Assembly: GCF_013408795.1 (NCBI RefSeq) | Contig: NZ_JACCCC010000001.1 | Coordinates: 4,464,001 to 4,528,000 of the forward strand | From: Spinactinospora alkalitolerans | GTDB taxonomy: Bacteria; Actinomycetota; Actinomycetes; Streptosporangiales; Streptosporangiaceae | DNA length: 64,000 bases | Reading direction: 5' to 3' | Part shown: positions 1 to 8,756 of the stretch, in pieces | Position numbering within the stretch: the first letter of the stretch is position 1 | Layout: the number at the start of each line of letters is the position of its first letter | Program-made: the position numbers and the translations under genes | The notes under the pieces: model-generated | What the model saw: only the letters and a program-made list of their open reading frames with translations | Told to the model about the DNA's origin: nothing | Database searches by the model: none

Positions 1-742
1 GGGAGGCGGCCAGCAGGGACCGGACGGCCCGCTCCCCGCCCTCGTAGCTGAAGTCGCCGTAGGCGATGAGATCGGGGGACGCGGGCTGACCGCTCTCCAG
101 CAGCGCGTCCTGGTAGCCGCGCAGCCGGTCCACACCGGCGACCATGTCCTGCGGGCCGGCCACGGTGCCGATCCGGCTGCGGCCGCTGTCCAGCAGGTGC
201 CTGGTGGCGCTGCGGGCCCCGCCCACGTTGTCGATGTCGACGGAGCACAGCGGCTCGCCCACCGGGCCGAGCGGGCGGCCGCCGTGCACGCAGGGCACGT
301 CGGCCCGCGCCAGCCGGGCCGGCAGCGGGTCGTCGCGGTGCAGCGACACCGCCAGCACGCCGTCGACGTGCCGACCGGTCAGGTACTCCCCCAGGCGTTC
401 GTGTTCGGCGCTGGAGCGGGCGGTCGCCAGCAGGAGCTGCAGGCCCCGGTCGTTGAGCACCGAGCTGACGCCCCTGACGATGTCGGCGAAGAACGGCTGG
501 GCGAACAGCCGGTCCTCGTGCTCGGAGACGACCAGGGCGATCATGTCGGTCCGCTGGGTGACCAGGGTGCGCGCCGCGTGGTTGGGGACGTACCCCAGGT
601 CCTTGACGGCGCGCAGCACGGCATCGCGCGTGGCGGGGCTCACCTGCTGCGAACCGTTGATCACCCGGGACACCGTGCCCCGCCCCACTCCGGCGAGCTC
701 CGCCACCATCTCCAGCGTCGGCCGTTGCCGACGAACCCCCAT
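1..742 (-). CDS. cebR: LacI-family repressor of the cellobiose operon, CebR/CelR type (3' end cut by window edge)
   Basis: This is a LacI/GalR-family repressor that would bind the cellobiose-operon operator and release it on binding cello-oligosaccharide. The ATG at 742 opens an unbroken frame of 247 codons to the window edge, so the C-terminus is missing. Residues 8-30 form the LacI helix-turn-helix (TLEMVAELAGVGRGTVSRVI), followed by the hinge and a periplasmic-binding-like sensor domain. The N-terminal RRQRPTLEMVA / GRGTVSRVINGS pattern resembles CebR/CelR of Streptomyces and Thermobifida from memory. It follows bglC by 123 bp on the same strand. The identity rests on this resemblance plus the matching operator at 5871. 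Confidence 0.85.
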   Translation of the reverse strand, partial: MGVRRQRPTLEMVAELAGVGRGTVSRVINGSQQVSPATRDAVLRAVKDLGYVPNHAARTLVTQRTDMIALVVSEHEDRLFAQPFFADIVRGVSSVLNDRGLQLLLATARSSAEHERLGEYLTGRHVDGVLAVSLHRDDPLPARLARADVPCVHGGRPLGPVGEPLCSVDIDNVGGARSATRHLLDSGRSRIGTVAGPQDMVAGVDRLRGYQDALLESGQPASPDLIAYGDFSYEGGERAVRSLLAAS

Positions 743-840
743 GTCCACCCCTTCTTCCCTGCCTGCTGCACACATGACGCCGCCGCCCTTCCACGTCCCA
801 CCAGTCCAATAGTGGTACACGCGGAGGGGCGGCGGTTACC

Positions 841-857
841 ACGGCGGACGCCGCCGT
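841..857 (-). terminator. hairpin after bglC
   Basis: A perfect 7-bp stem (ACGGCGG / CCGCCGT) with a 3-nt loop begins 9 bp after the bglC stop. It has no U tract, as is common for actinobacterial terminators. It could separate the ceb operon from cebR. Confidence 0.45.
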
Positions 858-865
858 CCTTCCTA

Positions 866-2329
866 TCAGTGCCGGTCGGGCAGGCTCCCCGAGCGGGCGA
901 CACCGGAGTACCAGTGCCCGCTGTCCTTCACGGTGCGCTTCTGGGTCCCGTAGTCCACGTGCACCAGGCCGAAGCGCTTCGAGTACCCGAAGGCCCACTC
1001 GAAGTTGTCAAGCAGCGACCAGGCGAAGTAGCCCTTCAGCGGCACGCCTTCCTCGACGGCCTGGTGCGCGGCGCGCAGGTGCGCGTCCAGGTAGGCGACC
1101 CGCTGGGAGTCGTGCACCCTGCCGTCGGCGGCCACCTCGTCGTCGAACGCCGCGCCGTTCTCGGTGACGTAGAGCGGCACGCCCGGGTAGTCGGCGGCCA
1201 GCCGGGTGAGGACCTCGGTGAGCCCGGTGGCGTCGATCTCCCAGCCCATGGCCGTGCGCGGCATGCCCTGGTCGACGAAGACGACGTCCTCGGCGCCGGT
1301 CCAGACCTCGCCCTCGCCGGGCTCGATCAGGGCGGGGTCGATCCCTTCGGCGCCGCCCGCGACGCGCTGCGGGCTGTAGAAGTTGATCCCCAGCATGTCC
1401 AGCGGCACCGAGATCGCGGCGAGGTCGCCGTCCCGCACGAAGCCGAAGTCGCTCACCCGCGCCAGGTCGGTCCGGATGTCCTCGGGGTAGCGGCCGCGCA
1501 GCAGCGGCTCGGTGAAGATCCGGTTGCGCAGGCCGTCGATCCGGCGCGCGGCGTCGAGGTCGGCCTCGCTGTCGCTGTGGGGACGCAGCACCGTCTGGTT
1601 GTGCACCAGGCCCACGCGCAGCGGCCGGTCGAACCGCCCGGCCTGGTCGCGCATCGCGGTGGCGGCCATACCGTGCCCGAGCAGCAGGTGGTGGACCGCC
1701 GCCAGCGAGGCGGCCGGGTCCGTGCGGCCGGGCGCGTGCACGCCCTGGGCGTAGCCGAGGAAGGCCGCGCACCACGGTTCGTTGAGCGTGGCCCAGTCGG
1801 AGATGCGGTCGCCCAGCGCGCCGTGGACCACGGCGGCGTACTCGGCGAACCGGTGGGCGGTGTCGCGGTTGGGCCAGCCGCCGTCGTCCTCCAGCCGCTG
1901 CGGGAGGTCCCAGTGGTAGAGCGTCGGCCACGGTTCGATGCCGGCCTTGAGCAGCTCGTCGACGAGCCGGTCGTAGAAGTCCAGGCCGGCCTGGTTGATC
2001 CGGCCCTTGCCGTCGGGCTGGATCCGCGGCCAGGCGATGGAGAACCGGTAGGCGCCGATGCCCATCGAGCTCATCAGCTCGATGTCCTCGCGGTAGCGGT
2101 GGTAGTGGTCGGTCGCGGGGTCTCCGCCGTCGCCGTTGAACACCTTGCCGGGGGTCGCGGCGAAGGTGTCCCAGATGCTCTGCCCCCGGCCGTCCTCCTT
2201 GGTCGCTCCCTCGATCTGGAACGACGCCGTGGAGGCGCCCCACAGGAAGCCCGCGGGGAAGTGCACCCCGGTGGCCTGAGCGGTCTGCGTCGCGGTCTGC
2301 GCTGCGGACTCTGACTGTTGCGTGGTCAC
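866..2329 (-). CDS. bglC: beta-glucosidase, glycoside hydrolase family 1
   Basis: A 487-residue cytoplasmic GH1 beta-glucosidase that would hydrolyse imported cellobiose or cellotriose to glucose. The GH1 acid/base lies in TLNEP (E184) and the nucleophile in VTENG (E390). FLWGASTASFQIEG near residue 28 is the family N-terminal signature. There is no signal peptide, consistent with acting on imported sugar. The start is GTG, whose bases overlap the cebG stop as GTGA, so translation is probably coupled. It is the last gene of cebE-cebF-cebG-bglC, the same logic as the Thermobifida bgl and Streptomyces ceb loci. Length is normal for the family. Confidence 0.95.
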   Translation of the reverse strand: MTTQQSESAAQTATQTAQATGVHFPAGFLWGASTASFQIEGATKEDGRGQSIWDTFAATPGKVFNGDGGDPATDHYHRYREDIELMSSMGIGAYRFSIAWPRIQPDGKGRINQAGLDFYDRLVDELLKAGIEPWPTLYHWDLPQRLEDDGGWPNRDTAHRFAEYAAVVHGALGDRISDWATLNEPWCAAFLGYAQGVHAPGRTDPAASLAAVHHLLLGHGMAATAMRDQAGRFDRPLRVGLVHNQTVLRPHSDSEADLDAARRIDGLRNRIFTEPLLRGRYPEDIRTDLARVSDFGFVRDGDLAAISVPLDMLGINFYSPQRVAGGAEGIDPALIEPGEGEVWTGAEDVVFVDQGMPRTAMGWEIDATGLTEVLTRLAADYPGVPLYVTENGAAFDDEVAADGRVHDSQRVAYLDAHLRAAHQAVEEGVPLKGYFAWSLLDNFEWAFGYSKRFGLVHVDYGTQKRTVKDSGHWYSGVARSGSLPDRH

Positions 2330-3258
2330 GCCTTGATCGCACCTTCCATGATCCGGCCGACGAGCTGGCGGCCGAGGACGACGAAAATGATGAGCAGGGG
2401 GAGAGTGGCGAACGTCGAGCCCATGAACATCAGCGCGAAGTCACGGGAGTACGCCGACTCGTTGAGCTGGTTGATCGAGAACTGGACGGTCGGGTTGTCG
2501 GGGGTGAGGACGGCGAGCGCCCAGATGAACTCGTTCCAGGTGTTCATGAACGTCAGCAGGCCGAGCACCACCATGGCGGGGCGCAGGGCGGGCAGCACGA
2601 CGTTCCAGTAGATCCGGAAGCTGGAGCAGCCGTCGATCCGCGCGGCCTCCAGCAGTTCGTCGGGGACGGTCTGCTGAACGTACTGGCGCATCATGAACAC
2701 GCCGAACCCGCTGACCAGGAACGGCACGATCACCGCCTGCAGTTCGCCGCGCCAGCCCAGCCAGTCCATCAGGATGAGCAGCGGGATGACGCCGACCTGC
2801 ACCGGAACGGCCATCGTCACCACGACGGCGAGGGTGAAGAATGTGCGTCCGGCGAAGCGCAGCTTGGCCAGGGCGAAGCCGGCCAGCGAGCAGAAGAACA
2901 CCACGGAGACGGCCACGATGGTGGACGCGATCAGCGAGTTCATCAGGCCGAGGGTGAAGTTGGCCGTGGTGTTGGCGAACAGCCGCTCCATGTTGAGCAG
3001 GAAGTTCCCGCCGGGCAGGAACGAGGGCGGGCGCTCGGAGGCGGCCGCGCTGTCCTTGGTCGCGACGACGAACATCCACCACAGCGGGAAGAACGACGTC
3101 AGGACGGTGATGATCAGCGCGATGTAGGTCAGCGGCGTGGCGTCGCGCATCTCGCCGACCCGGCCGCGGCGGCGCCGCTTCGGTCCGGGGTCGGCGTGCG
3201 CCGGACCGCGCCGCGGCGACGCCGCCGATGCGGACGGGGTCGTTGTCGTCGTTGTCAT
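2326..3258 (-). CDS. cebG: cellobiose ABC transporter permease, CebG type
   Basis: A 310-residue inner-membrane permease of the MalG family. It has a hydrophilic, Arg-rich N-terminus, then about six membrane segments and the EAA loop (EAARIDGCSSFRIYWNVVLP) that contacts the ATPase. The ATG at 3258 overlaps the cebF stop as ATGA. The frame stays open further upstream, but that part lies inside cebF. No ATPase gene is present; in Streptomyces such systems share the ATPase MsiK encoded elsewhere, and I infer the same here. Substrate assignment comes from the bglC, cebE and cebR context. Confidence 0.9.
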   Translation of the reverse strand: MTTTTTTPSASAASPRRGPAHADPGPKRRRRGRVGEMRDATPLTYIALIITVLTSFFPLWWMFVVATKDSAAASERPPSFLPGGNFLLNMERLFANTTANFTLGLMNSLIASTIVAVSVVFFCSLAGFALAKLRFAGRTFFTLAVVVTMAVPVQVGVIPLLILMDWLGWRGELQAVIVPFLVSGFGVFMMRQYVQQTVPDELLEAARIDGCSSFRIYWNVVLPALRPAMVVLGLLTFMNTWNEFIWALAVLTPDNPTVQFSINQLNESAYSRDFALMFMGSTFATLPLLIIFVVLGRQLVGRIMEGAIKA

Positions 3259-4268
3259 GTCGCGCTCCGAATCCGGCTGGTCACCAGGGAGTTGACCAGC
3301 GAGAAGACGATGACCAGCACGAACAGCGCCCAGGAGATGGCGGCGCCGTAACCGTAGTTGCCGTAGCGGAACGCCTCCTGGAAGACCAGCATCATCACCG
3401 TCTGGAACTGTCCCTGGGTGCCGCCCGCCATGGCTCCACCGCTGTCGAAGACCGCGGGCTCGGTGAAGAGCTGCATCTGCCCGATCGTGGAGATGATGAC
3501 GGTGAAGATGATCGTCGGGCGCAGCATCGGGATCGTGATCTGCCAGAACTGGCGCATGCGCGACGCGCCGTCGATGGCCGCCGCCTCGTAGACGTCCTTG
3601 GGGACGGCCTGCATCGCGGCCAGGTAGATCAGCGCGTTGTAGCCGGTCCAGCGCCAGTCGATCATCACGGCGATCGCGGCCCATGAGGCGTACTTCTCGC
3701 CCCGCCAGTTGATCGGGTCGACGCCGAAGAACTCCAGCGCGTAGTTGATCAGCCCGAACTGGGTGCCGAAGAGCTGGCTGAAGACGATCGCGACGGCGGC
3801 GATGGAGGTGATGTAAGGCAGGATCAGCGCCATGCGGAACATGTTGCGCATGCGGAGCCTGCGGTTGAGGGTGTCGGCGAGGAAGAGCGCGAGGAGGAGC
3901 TGCGGCACCACGGCGATGGCGAAGATGCCCAGCGTGTTGTACAGCGCGTTCCAGAACTTGGCGTCACCGAAGAGGCGGACGTAGTTGTCGAGCCCGATGA
4001 ACCCCTCGTTGCCGCCGATCAGGCTCCAGTCGTGCAGGGAGACCCAGACCGTGTAGAGCAGCGGGAAGAGCCCGAAGATCCCGAAGAGCACGAAGAACGG
4101 GGAGATGAACAGGTAGGGCGAGCTCTTGACGTCCAGCCGGCTGAACAGGATCTGACGGCGTTCCCGCTTCTCCTGCGCCGCTGTTCGGTGGGCCCCTCGG
4201 CCGCCGCCTTCACCCTTTCCGGCGGACGGCGGGGGCGGTGGGGCGCCGCCGCGCTTGAGAGTGGTCAC
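3255..4268 (-). CDS. cebF: cellobiose ABC transporter permease, CebF type
   Basis: A 337-residue MalF-type permease, partner of CebG. A basic, Pro/Gly-rich cytoplasmic N-terminus of about 50 residues precedes the first membrane segment (YLFISPFFVLFGIFGLFPLL). The EAA loop is YEAAAIDGASRMRQFWQITI. I chose the GTG at 4268 because GGAG lies 8 nt upstream. The in-frame ATG further upstream lacks a ribosome site and would add low-complexity sequence. A strong hairpin separates this gene from cebE. It ends in an ATGA overlap with cebG. Confidence 0.9.
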   Translation of the reverse strand: MTTLKRGGAPPPPPSAGKGEGGGRGAHRTAAQEKRERRQILFSRLDVKSSPYLFISPFFVLFGIFGLFPLLYTVWVSLHDWSLIGGNEGFIGLDNYVRLFGDAKFWNALYNTLGIFAIAVVPQLLLALFLADTLNRRLRMRNMFRMALILPYITSIAAVAIVFSQLFGTQFGLINYALEFFGVDPINWRGEKYASWAAIAVMIDWRWTGYNALIYLAAMQAVPKDVYEAAAIDGASRMRQFWQITIPMLRPTIIFTVIISTIGQMQLFTEPAVFDSGGAMAGGTQGQFQTVMMLVFQEAFRYGNYGYGAAISWALFVLVIVFSLVNSLVTSRIRSAT

Positions 4269-4344
4269 GTCGCGCGCTCCTTTTTCGTTGTGGGTTGTCG
4301 TTGTGCGCATGAGGATGTGTGCGTGGGTGGGCTCGGGCCGGCCG

Positions 4345-4374
4345 CACGGCCCTCGCCCGCGGGCGAGGGCCGTG
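4345..4374 (-). promoter_or_regulatory. intergenic hairpin between cebE and cebF
   Basis: A perfect inverted repeat with 14-bp arms (CACGGCCCTCGCCC and its complement) and a GC loop lies in the 249-bp gap between the binding-protein gene and the first permease gene. Such hairpins commonly stabilise the upstream message or partly terminate, giving more binding protein than permease. That role is inferred. Confidence 0.6.
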
Positions 4375-4517
4375 GGAAGGCGGGAACGGGAAAAGGGCGG
4401 CGACACGGTGGTGACCCGGCCCCGGTGCGCGGCGCTGGGGCCGCGTGGGAGGGGGACCGGGGCTCGGGTCACCGGGTCTGGAGGATGGGCGTGGCCCCCT
4501 CCGTCAGGGTCGGCGCG

Positions 4518-5810
4518 TCAGCCCTCGCCGGTCGCGCGCTCGGCCGCCTCCATCGCGGTGTCCCAGCCTTCGTCGGGCGAGGCCTGGCCCTGCTCGACCG
4601 ACTCCATGGCGGCGCGGAAGGCGTCGTCGATGGCCTGGGTGTCCGGGCCGAAGTAGACCGGCTCCAGCTCCATGGCGCTCTCACCGTAGATCTGGCCGAC
4701 CGGGGCGCTGTTGAAGTACTCGCGCTCGAAGCTCTGGACCTCGTCGCTCTGCAGGGCCTCGGGCGAGGAGGGCAGGACGTTCGCGGCGTTCCAGGCGCTC
4801 AACTGGCCTTCCGGGCTGGTCAGGAACTGGGCCAGTTCGGCGGCCTCCTCGGGGTGCTCACTCTGGGTCGGGACCGCCAGCCAGGAGCCGCCCCAGTTTC
4901 CGCCGCCGCCGGGAACCGCGGCGACGTCCCACTGGTTGTTGCCGGAGGTGCCCGCGGTGGTCTCGATGTGGCCGAGCATCCAGGCCGGGCAGGGCATGGT
5001 GGCGAAGACGTTGTTCTGGATGCCGGCGTTCCACTCGTCGGACCAGATCGGCAGGCTGGCCGACAGCCCCTCCTCGGCCATGGTCGTGACCGTCTCGTAG
5101 GCCTCCTGGGTCGAGCTGTTGCTCTCGATCACCAGGTTGCCTTCCCTGTCCTGGTAGGGCTCGCCGCCGGCCTGGGCGGCGATGGCGCGGAAGTAGGGCT
5201 GGATCGTGGAGACGAAGGAGGCGCCGGTCTCGGCCTCCTGGAACTCCTGACCCGTCTCGATGAAATCGTCCCAGGTCGGCCAGAGCTCACCGACCTCCTC
5301 GCGGTCGGTCGGCATACCGGCCTCCTCGAAGAGGCCGACGTTGTAGCACATGCTCATGCTGCCGATGTCGGTGCCCAGGCCGACGAGCTGGCCCTCGGCG
5401 GTCTTGCCCTGCTCCCACTTCCAGGGCAGGAAGTTGCCCTCCAGCTCCTCCGCGCCGTGCTCGGCGAGGTCGGTGAACTGGTCGCCCTGGGCGAGGAACT
5501 GCACGATGTTGCCCTCTTCGAGGGCGACGACGTCGCCCGCGCCGCTGCCGGAGGCGATGTTCTGCTGCAGCTGCGGGGTGTAGTCGGCGAGGTCGGTGAC
5601 GTTGCGCTCCTCGATCGTGATGTTCGGGTGCTCCGACTCGAACTGCTCGTAGAGCTCGTCGTAGCCGAAGACACCGTAGGTGTCGACGACCAGGGTGATC
5701 TCGCCTCCGGAGTCGGCCGAGTCGCCACCGCCGCAGGCGGTCGCGGCGAGCATGACTCCGGCTCCGGCCACCGCGGCCATCTGCCAGCGGCGGCGTTGGA
5801 AGTTTCGCAT
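4518..5810 (-). CDS. cebE: cellobiose/cello-oligosaccharide-binding lipoprotein, CebE type
   Basis: A 430-residue family-1 solute-binding lipoprotein that would capture cello-oligosaccharides outside the membrane for CebFG. It has a type II signal peptide (RRR, hydrophobic core, lipobox ending at C26), then a Gly/Ser/Asp linker and the SBP_bac_1 fold. The start is the ATG at 5810. In-frame upstream codons run through the operator region and are Arg/Pro-rich noise. It is the first gene of the operon; the CebR operator sits 61 bp upstream of the start codon. Specificity is inferred from bglC and the operator. Confidence 0.92.
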   Translation of the reverse strand: MRNFQRRRWQMAAVAGAGVMLAATACGGGDSADSGGEITLVVDTYGVFGYDELYEQFESEHPNITIEERNVTDLADYTPQLQQNIASGSGAGDVVALEEGNIVQFLAQGDQFTDLAEHGAEELEGNFLPWKWEQGKTAEGQLVGLGTDIGSMSMCYNVGLFEEAGMPTDREEVGELWPTWDDFIETGQEFQEAETGASFVSTIQPYFRAIAAQAGGEPYQDREGNLVIESNSSTQEAYETVTTMAEEGLSASLPIWSDEWNAGIQNNVFATMPCPAWMLGHIETTAGTSGNNQWDVAAVPGGGGNWGGSWLAVPTQSEHPEEAAELAQFLTSPEGQLSAWNAANVLPSSPEALQSDEVQSFEREYFNSAPVGQIYGESAMELEPVYFGPDTQAIDDAFRAAMESVEQGQASPDEGWDTAMEAAERATGEG

Positions 5811-5870
5811 CGGTGGTGCCCTTCTCCAGAAGGAAAGACGACTGGGCGGCGCCCCGCGTACCCCCCGGCT

Positions 5871-5884
5871 TGGGAGCGCTCCCA
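5871..5884. promoter_or_regulatory. CebR/CelR operator, perfect palindrome
   Basis: The sequence TGGGAGCGCTCCCA is a perfect 14-bp palindrome and matches the operator established for Streptomyces CebR and Thermobifida CelR. It lies 61 bp upstream of cebE, where it would block transcription until cellobiose is present. Confidence 0.92.
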
Positions 5885-5890
5885 TAAGGG

Positions 5891-5904
5891 TGGAGCGCTC
5901 TCCA
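5891..5904. promoter_or_regulatory. second, imperfect CebR-like operator
   Basis: TGGAGCGCTCTCCA shares the GAGCGCTC core with the perfect operator centred 20 bp away, about two helical turns. About 10 of 14 positions match when the cores are aligned. A weaker second site that helps repressor binding is inferred. Confidence 0.5.
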
Positions 5905-6068
5905 CCCTCCGTCAATCCCCCGGCATGACGACGCAACACAACCGTTACCTCGGTCACATCCGGCCGAGCGTGGCGAACAGGCCCTGAACAGGGCGGGAGG
6001 GCCGTGCGGCGAATCGGGGGCCGCCGGGTTCCCGCTGTGACCCGAGGTGACCCAGGGCGACGAAGAGG

Positions 6069-6105
6069 GCCGGGTGCCCGCACGCCTCTCGTGCGGGCAC
6101 CCGGC
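6069..6105 (-). terminator. terminator hairpin downstream of metQ (distal)
   Basis: Perfect 15-bp arms (GCCGGGTGCCCGCAC and complement) flank a 7-nt loop. It is the second of two hairpins after metQ and would stop readthrough toward the cebE promoter region. Confidence 0.7.
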
Positions 6106-6119
6106 CCCGGGCCGTCGGC

Positions 6120-6154
6120 GCCGCACCCGTCGACGCTGCGCCGACGGGTGCGGC
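6120..6154 (-). terminator. terminator hairpin downstream of metQ (proximal)
   Basis: Perfect 13-bp arms (GCCGCACCCGTCG and complement) flank a 9-nt loop, starting 11 bp after the metQ stop. There is no U tract. Two such hairpins in series suggest strong insulation. Confidence 0.7.
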
Positions 6155-6164
6155 GGCGGTGCGG

Positions 6165-7010
6165 CTACTCCTGCCCGGCGGCGCCGGCCTCGATCGGGAT
6201 CACCACGCCCTGCCAGCGCTCCTCGACGAAGTCCCCGACCTCGTCGCTGTGCAGGAGCTCGTCGAGCTTGTTCAGGTCCTCGTCGTCGACGTCGGCGCTG
6301 TCGACCACCAGCCCGTTGGCGTAGGGGTTGTCCTCGGTGTCCTCGAGGGCCAGGGTGTTGGCCTCCTCGGCGAGGTTCGCCTCCAGCGCGAAGTTGCCGT
6401 TGACGACCGCGGCGTCGACGTCGGCCAGCGAGCGCGGCAGTTGGGCCGCCTCGATCGGGGTGATCTCCAGGCCCTCGGGGTTGTCGGCGATGTCGTTCTC
6501 GGTGGCGCCGTCGCCGGCGCCCTCCTCCAGCGTGATCAGCCCCTGCGCCTGCAGGAGCTGCAGCGCGCGGCCGAGGTTGGAGCCGTCGTTGGGCACCGCG
6601 ATCGTGGCGCCCTCGCCGAGGTCGTCGACGCCGCCCAGCGCGTCGGAGTACAGTCCGAACGCCTCCAAGTGGACGTCGTCGAGGTAGGTGAGATCGGCGT
6701 CCTCGTTGTTGGCGAGGTACTCCTCGAGGAAGGGCCGGTGCTGGAAGTAGTTGGCGTCGAGCTCGCCCTGGACCAGCGCCGCGTTGGGCTGGTTGTAGTC
6801 GGTGAACTCCTGGATCTCGATGTCGAGGCCGGCGTCGGCGGCGAGTTCGTCGCGCACGAACTCCAGGATCTCGGCGTGCGGGACCGCGGTCGCGCCGACG
6901 GTGATCGCGTCCTCGCCGCCCGAAGCCTGCTCACTGGGGCTTCCGCAGGCCGCGAGCGTCGTGACCAGTGCCGTCGTGCCGATGACCGACCAAATCGCGG
7001 TGTGCTTCAT
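6165..7010 (-). CDS. metQ: methionine ABC transporter substrate-binding lipoprotein
   Basis: A 281-residue NlpA/MetQ-family lipoprotein that would bind methionine outside the membrane and deliver it to MetNI. The signal peptide ends in a lipobox (TLAAC, C22). The family pattern ITVGATAVPHAEIL follows, and the YFQHRPFLEEYL region forms part of the ligand cleft. It is the last gene of metN-metI-metQ, about 100 bp after metI. Length is typical. A D-methionine or other amino-acid preference cannot be read from sequence. Confidence 0.93.
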   Translation of the reverse strand: MKHTAIWSVIGTTALVTTLAACGSPSEQASGGEDAITVGATAVPHAEILEFVRDELAADAGLDIEIQEFTDYNQPNAALVQGELDANYFQHRPFLEEYLANNEDADLTYLDDVHLEAFGLYSDALGGVDDLGEGATIAVPNDGSNLGRALQLLQAQGLITLEEGAGDGATENDIADNPEGLEITPIEAAQLPRSLADVDAAVVNGNFALEANLAEEANTLALEDTEDNPYANGLVVDSADVDDEDLNKLDELLHSDEVGDFVEERWQGVVIPIEAGAAGQE

Positions 7011-7110
7011 GGGATTCTCGTAGCTTTCCGTGTTCTCGTGGACTGCCGGGTCGAAAAGGGGCCGGTCCGAAGGGTCCGGCCGCGGGAGGGACTGGAGGAA
7101 ACGGGGGAGG

Positions 7111-7791
7111 TCAGCGGTGCGACATCCTGCGCACGAGGACGTCGCCGAGGCTCTGCACGGCCTGGACCACCACGACCAGGAAGACGACGGTCGCCCACAG
7201 GTAGTAGTCGTCGAAGCGCTGGTAGCCGTAGCGGATCGCGATGTCGCCCAGTCCGCCCCCGCCGATCGCGCCGGCCATGGCGGAGTAGGAGATGAGCGCG
7301 ACGACCGTCATCACCAGGCCGGCGATCAGGCCGGGCAGGGCCTCGGGAAGCAGCACCTTGCCGACGATGGTCAGCTTGCGGGCGCCCATGGCGTGCGACG
7401 CCTCGATGACGCCCCGGTCCACCTCGCGCAGCGAGGTCTCGACCAGCCGGGCGAAGAACGGGATGGCGCCGATGCTGAGCGGCACGATGGCCGCCGTCGG
7501 GCCGAGCGTGGTGCCGGTGAGCAGCCGGGTCAGCGACAGCACGGCCACCATGAGCACGATGAAGGGCAGGGACCGGCCGATGTTGACGATCGCGCCCAGC
7601 ACGGCCCTGACCGCGGGGGCGGGGGTGAGGCCGCCCCGATCGGTGGAGACCAGCAGCACGCCCAGCGGCAGGCCGAACAGGACGGTGAACATGGTGGCCC
7701 ACAGCACCATGTAGAGGGTGTCCAGGGTGCCGATCCACAGCACCGGCCACATCTCGGGCCAGCGCTGGGCGAGTTCGTCCGTCCACACCAT
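7111..7791 (-). CDS. metI: methionine ABC transporter permease
   Basis: A 226-residue MetI-type permease with about five membrane segments and the ATPase-contact loop (REVDRGVIEASHAMGARKLT). Its ATG shares one base with the metN stop (TGATG), so the two are probably translationally coupled. With MetN and MetQ it forms the MetNIQ importer. Confidence 0.93.
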   Translation of the reverse strand: MVWTDELAQRWPEMWPVLWIGTLDTLYMVLWATMFTVLFGLPLGVLLVSTDRGGLTPAPAVRAVLGAIVNIGRSLPFIVLMVAVLSLTRLLTGTTLGPTAAIVPLSIGAIPFFARLVETSLREVDRGVIEASHAMGARKLTIVGKVLLPEALPGLIAGLVMTVVALISYSAMAGAIGGGGLGDIAIRYGYQRFDDYYLWATVVFLVVVVQAVQSLGDVLVRRMSHR

Positions 7792-8756
7792 CAGGCCGGC
7801 ACCTCCACCAGCAGGCCCTTGTCCACGAGATAGTCGAGGGCCGCGTCCCGGTTGGCGCCCTGGATCTGCACGTTCAGCCGTCCCACGGAGCTGCGCGAGA
7901 CGGTCTCCACCGCGCCGCCGAGGACGTTGACGTCGACGTCGAACTTGCGGGTGAGCTGCGACATCAGCGGTTCGTCGAACTGCCGGGTGTAGGTGAGCGC
8001 GACGACGTCGGGCGCTTCGGTGGCCGGCAGCGGGAACAGTGAGCGCGCCAGCAGCGACCCGGGCCGGGCGAGCAGGTCCAGGACGGCTCCGGACTCCTGC
8101 AGGACGCCGGATTCCATGATGGCCGCGGAGTCGCAGATCCGCTTGATCACGTCCATCTCGTGCGTGATCAGCAGGATGGTCAGGTCCAGCTCGCGGTTGA
8201 GGTCGCGCAGCAGTTCCAGGATGGACTCGGTGGTCTGCGGGTCGAGCGCCGAGGTGGCCTCGTCCGACAGCAGCACCTTGGGGCGGGAGGCCAGCGCGCG
8301 GGCGATGCCGACCCGCTGCTTCTGCCCGCCCGACAACTGCGCCGGGTAGGCCTTGGCCTTGTCGGCCAGACCGACCAGCTCCAGCAGCTCGCCGACGCGG
8401 CGCCTGCGCTCGCCCCTCGACGCTCCGGCGATCTCCAGCGGGAACGCCACGTTGGCCGCGACGGTGCGCGACGACAGCAGCGCGAAGTGCTGGTGCACCA
8501 TCCCGATCCCGCGCCGGGCCGCGCGCAGCCGCGCGCCGCTCAGCGAGGTGAGCTCGGCGCCGTCCACCGCGACGGTGCCCCCGGTCGGGCGCTCCAGCAG
8601 GTTCACGCAGCGCAGCAGCGTGCTCTTGCCCGCGCCGCTCTGGCCCACGACGCCGTAGATCTCGCCCTGCCGGACATGCAGGTCGACACCGTCGAGCGCG
8701 TGCACCTCACGGTCCTTCAACCGGTAGACCTTGCGCAGGCCCACAGCGTCTATCAC
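7791..8756 (-). CDS. metN: methionine ABC transporter ATP-binding protein
   Basis: A 321-residue ATPase. Walker A is GQSGAGKST (residues 39-47), the signature is LSGGQKQR, and the C-terminal NIL domain is the regulatory domain that binds methionine in MetN proteins. The start chosen is the GTG at 8756 with GAGGA 5 nt upstream. The open frame upstream is Arg/Pro-rich and lacks family similarity. First gene of the operon. Confidence 0.92.
   Translation of the reverse strand: MIDAVGLRKVYRLKDREVHALDGVDLHVRQGEIYGVVGQSGAGKSTLLRCVNLLERPTGGTVAVDGAELTSLSGARLRAARRGIGMVHQHFALLSSRTVAANVAFPLEIAGASRGERRRRVGELLELVGLADKAKAYPAQLSGGQKQRVGIARALASRPKVLLSDEATSALDPQTTESILELLRDLNRELDLTILLITHEMDVIKRICDSAAIMESGVLQESGAVLDLLARPGSLLARSLFPLPATEAPDVVALTYTRQFDEPLMSQLTRKFDVDVNVLGGAVETVSRSSVGRLNVQIQGANRDAALDYLVDKGLLVEVPA

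Noticed and set aside
197-2314. 705-codon open frame opposite bglC and cebR
   Set aside because: Shadow frame of the GH1 gene in high-GC DNA. Composition is Val/Gly/Arg/His-rich without domains, while the opposite strand has intact GH1 motifs.
4032-5987. 651-codon open frame opposite cebE
   Set aside because: Antisense shadow of a clear binding-protein gene; no ribosome site or motif.
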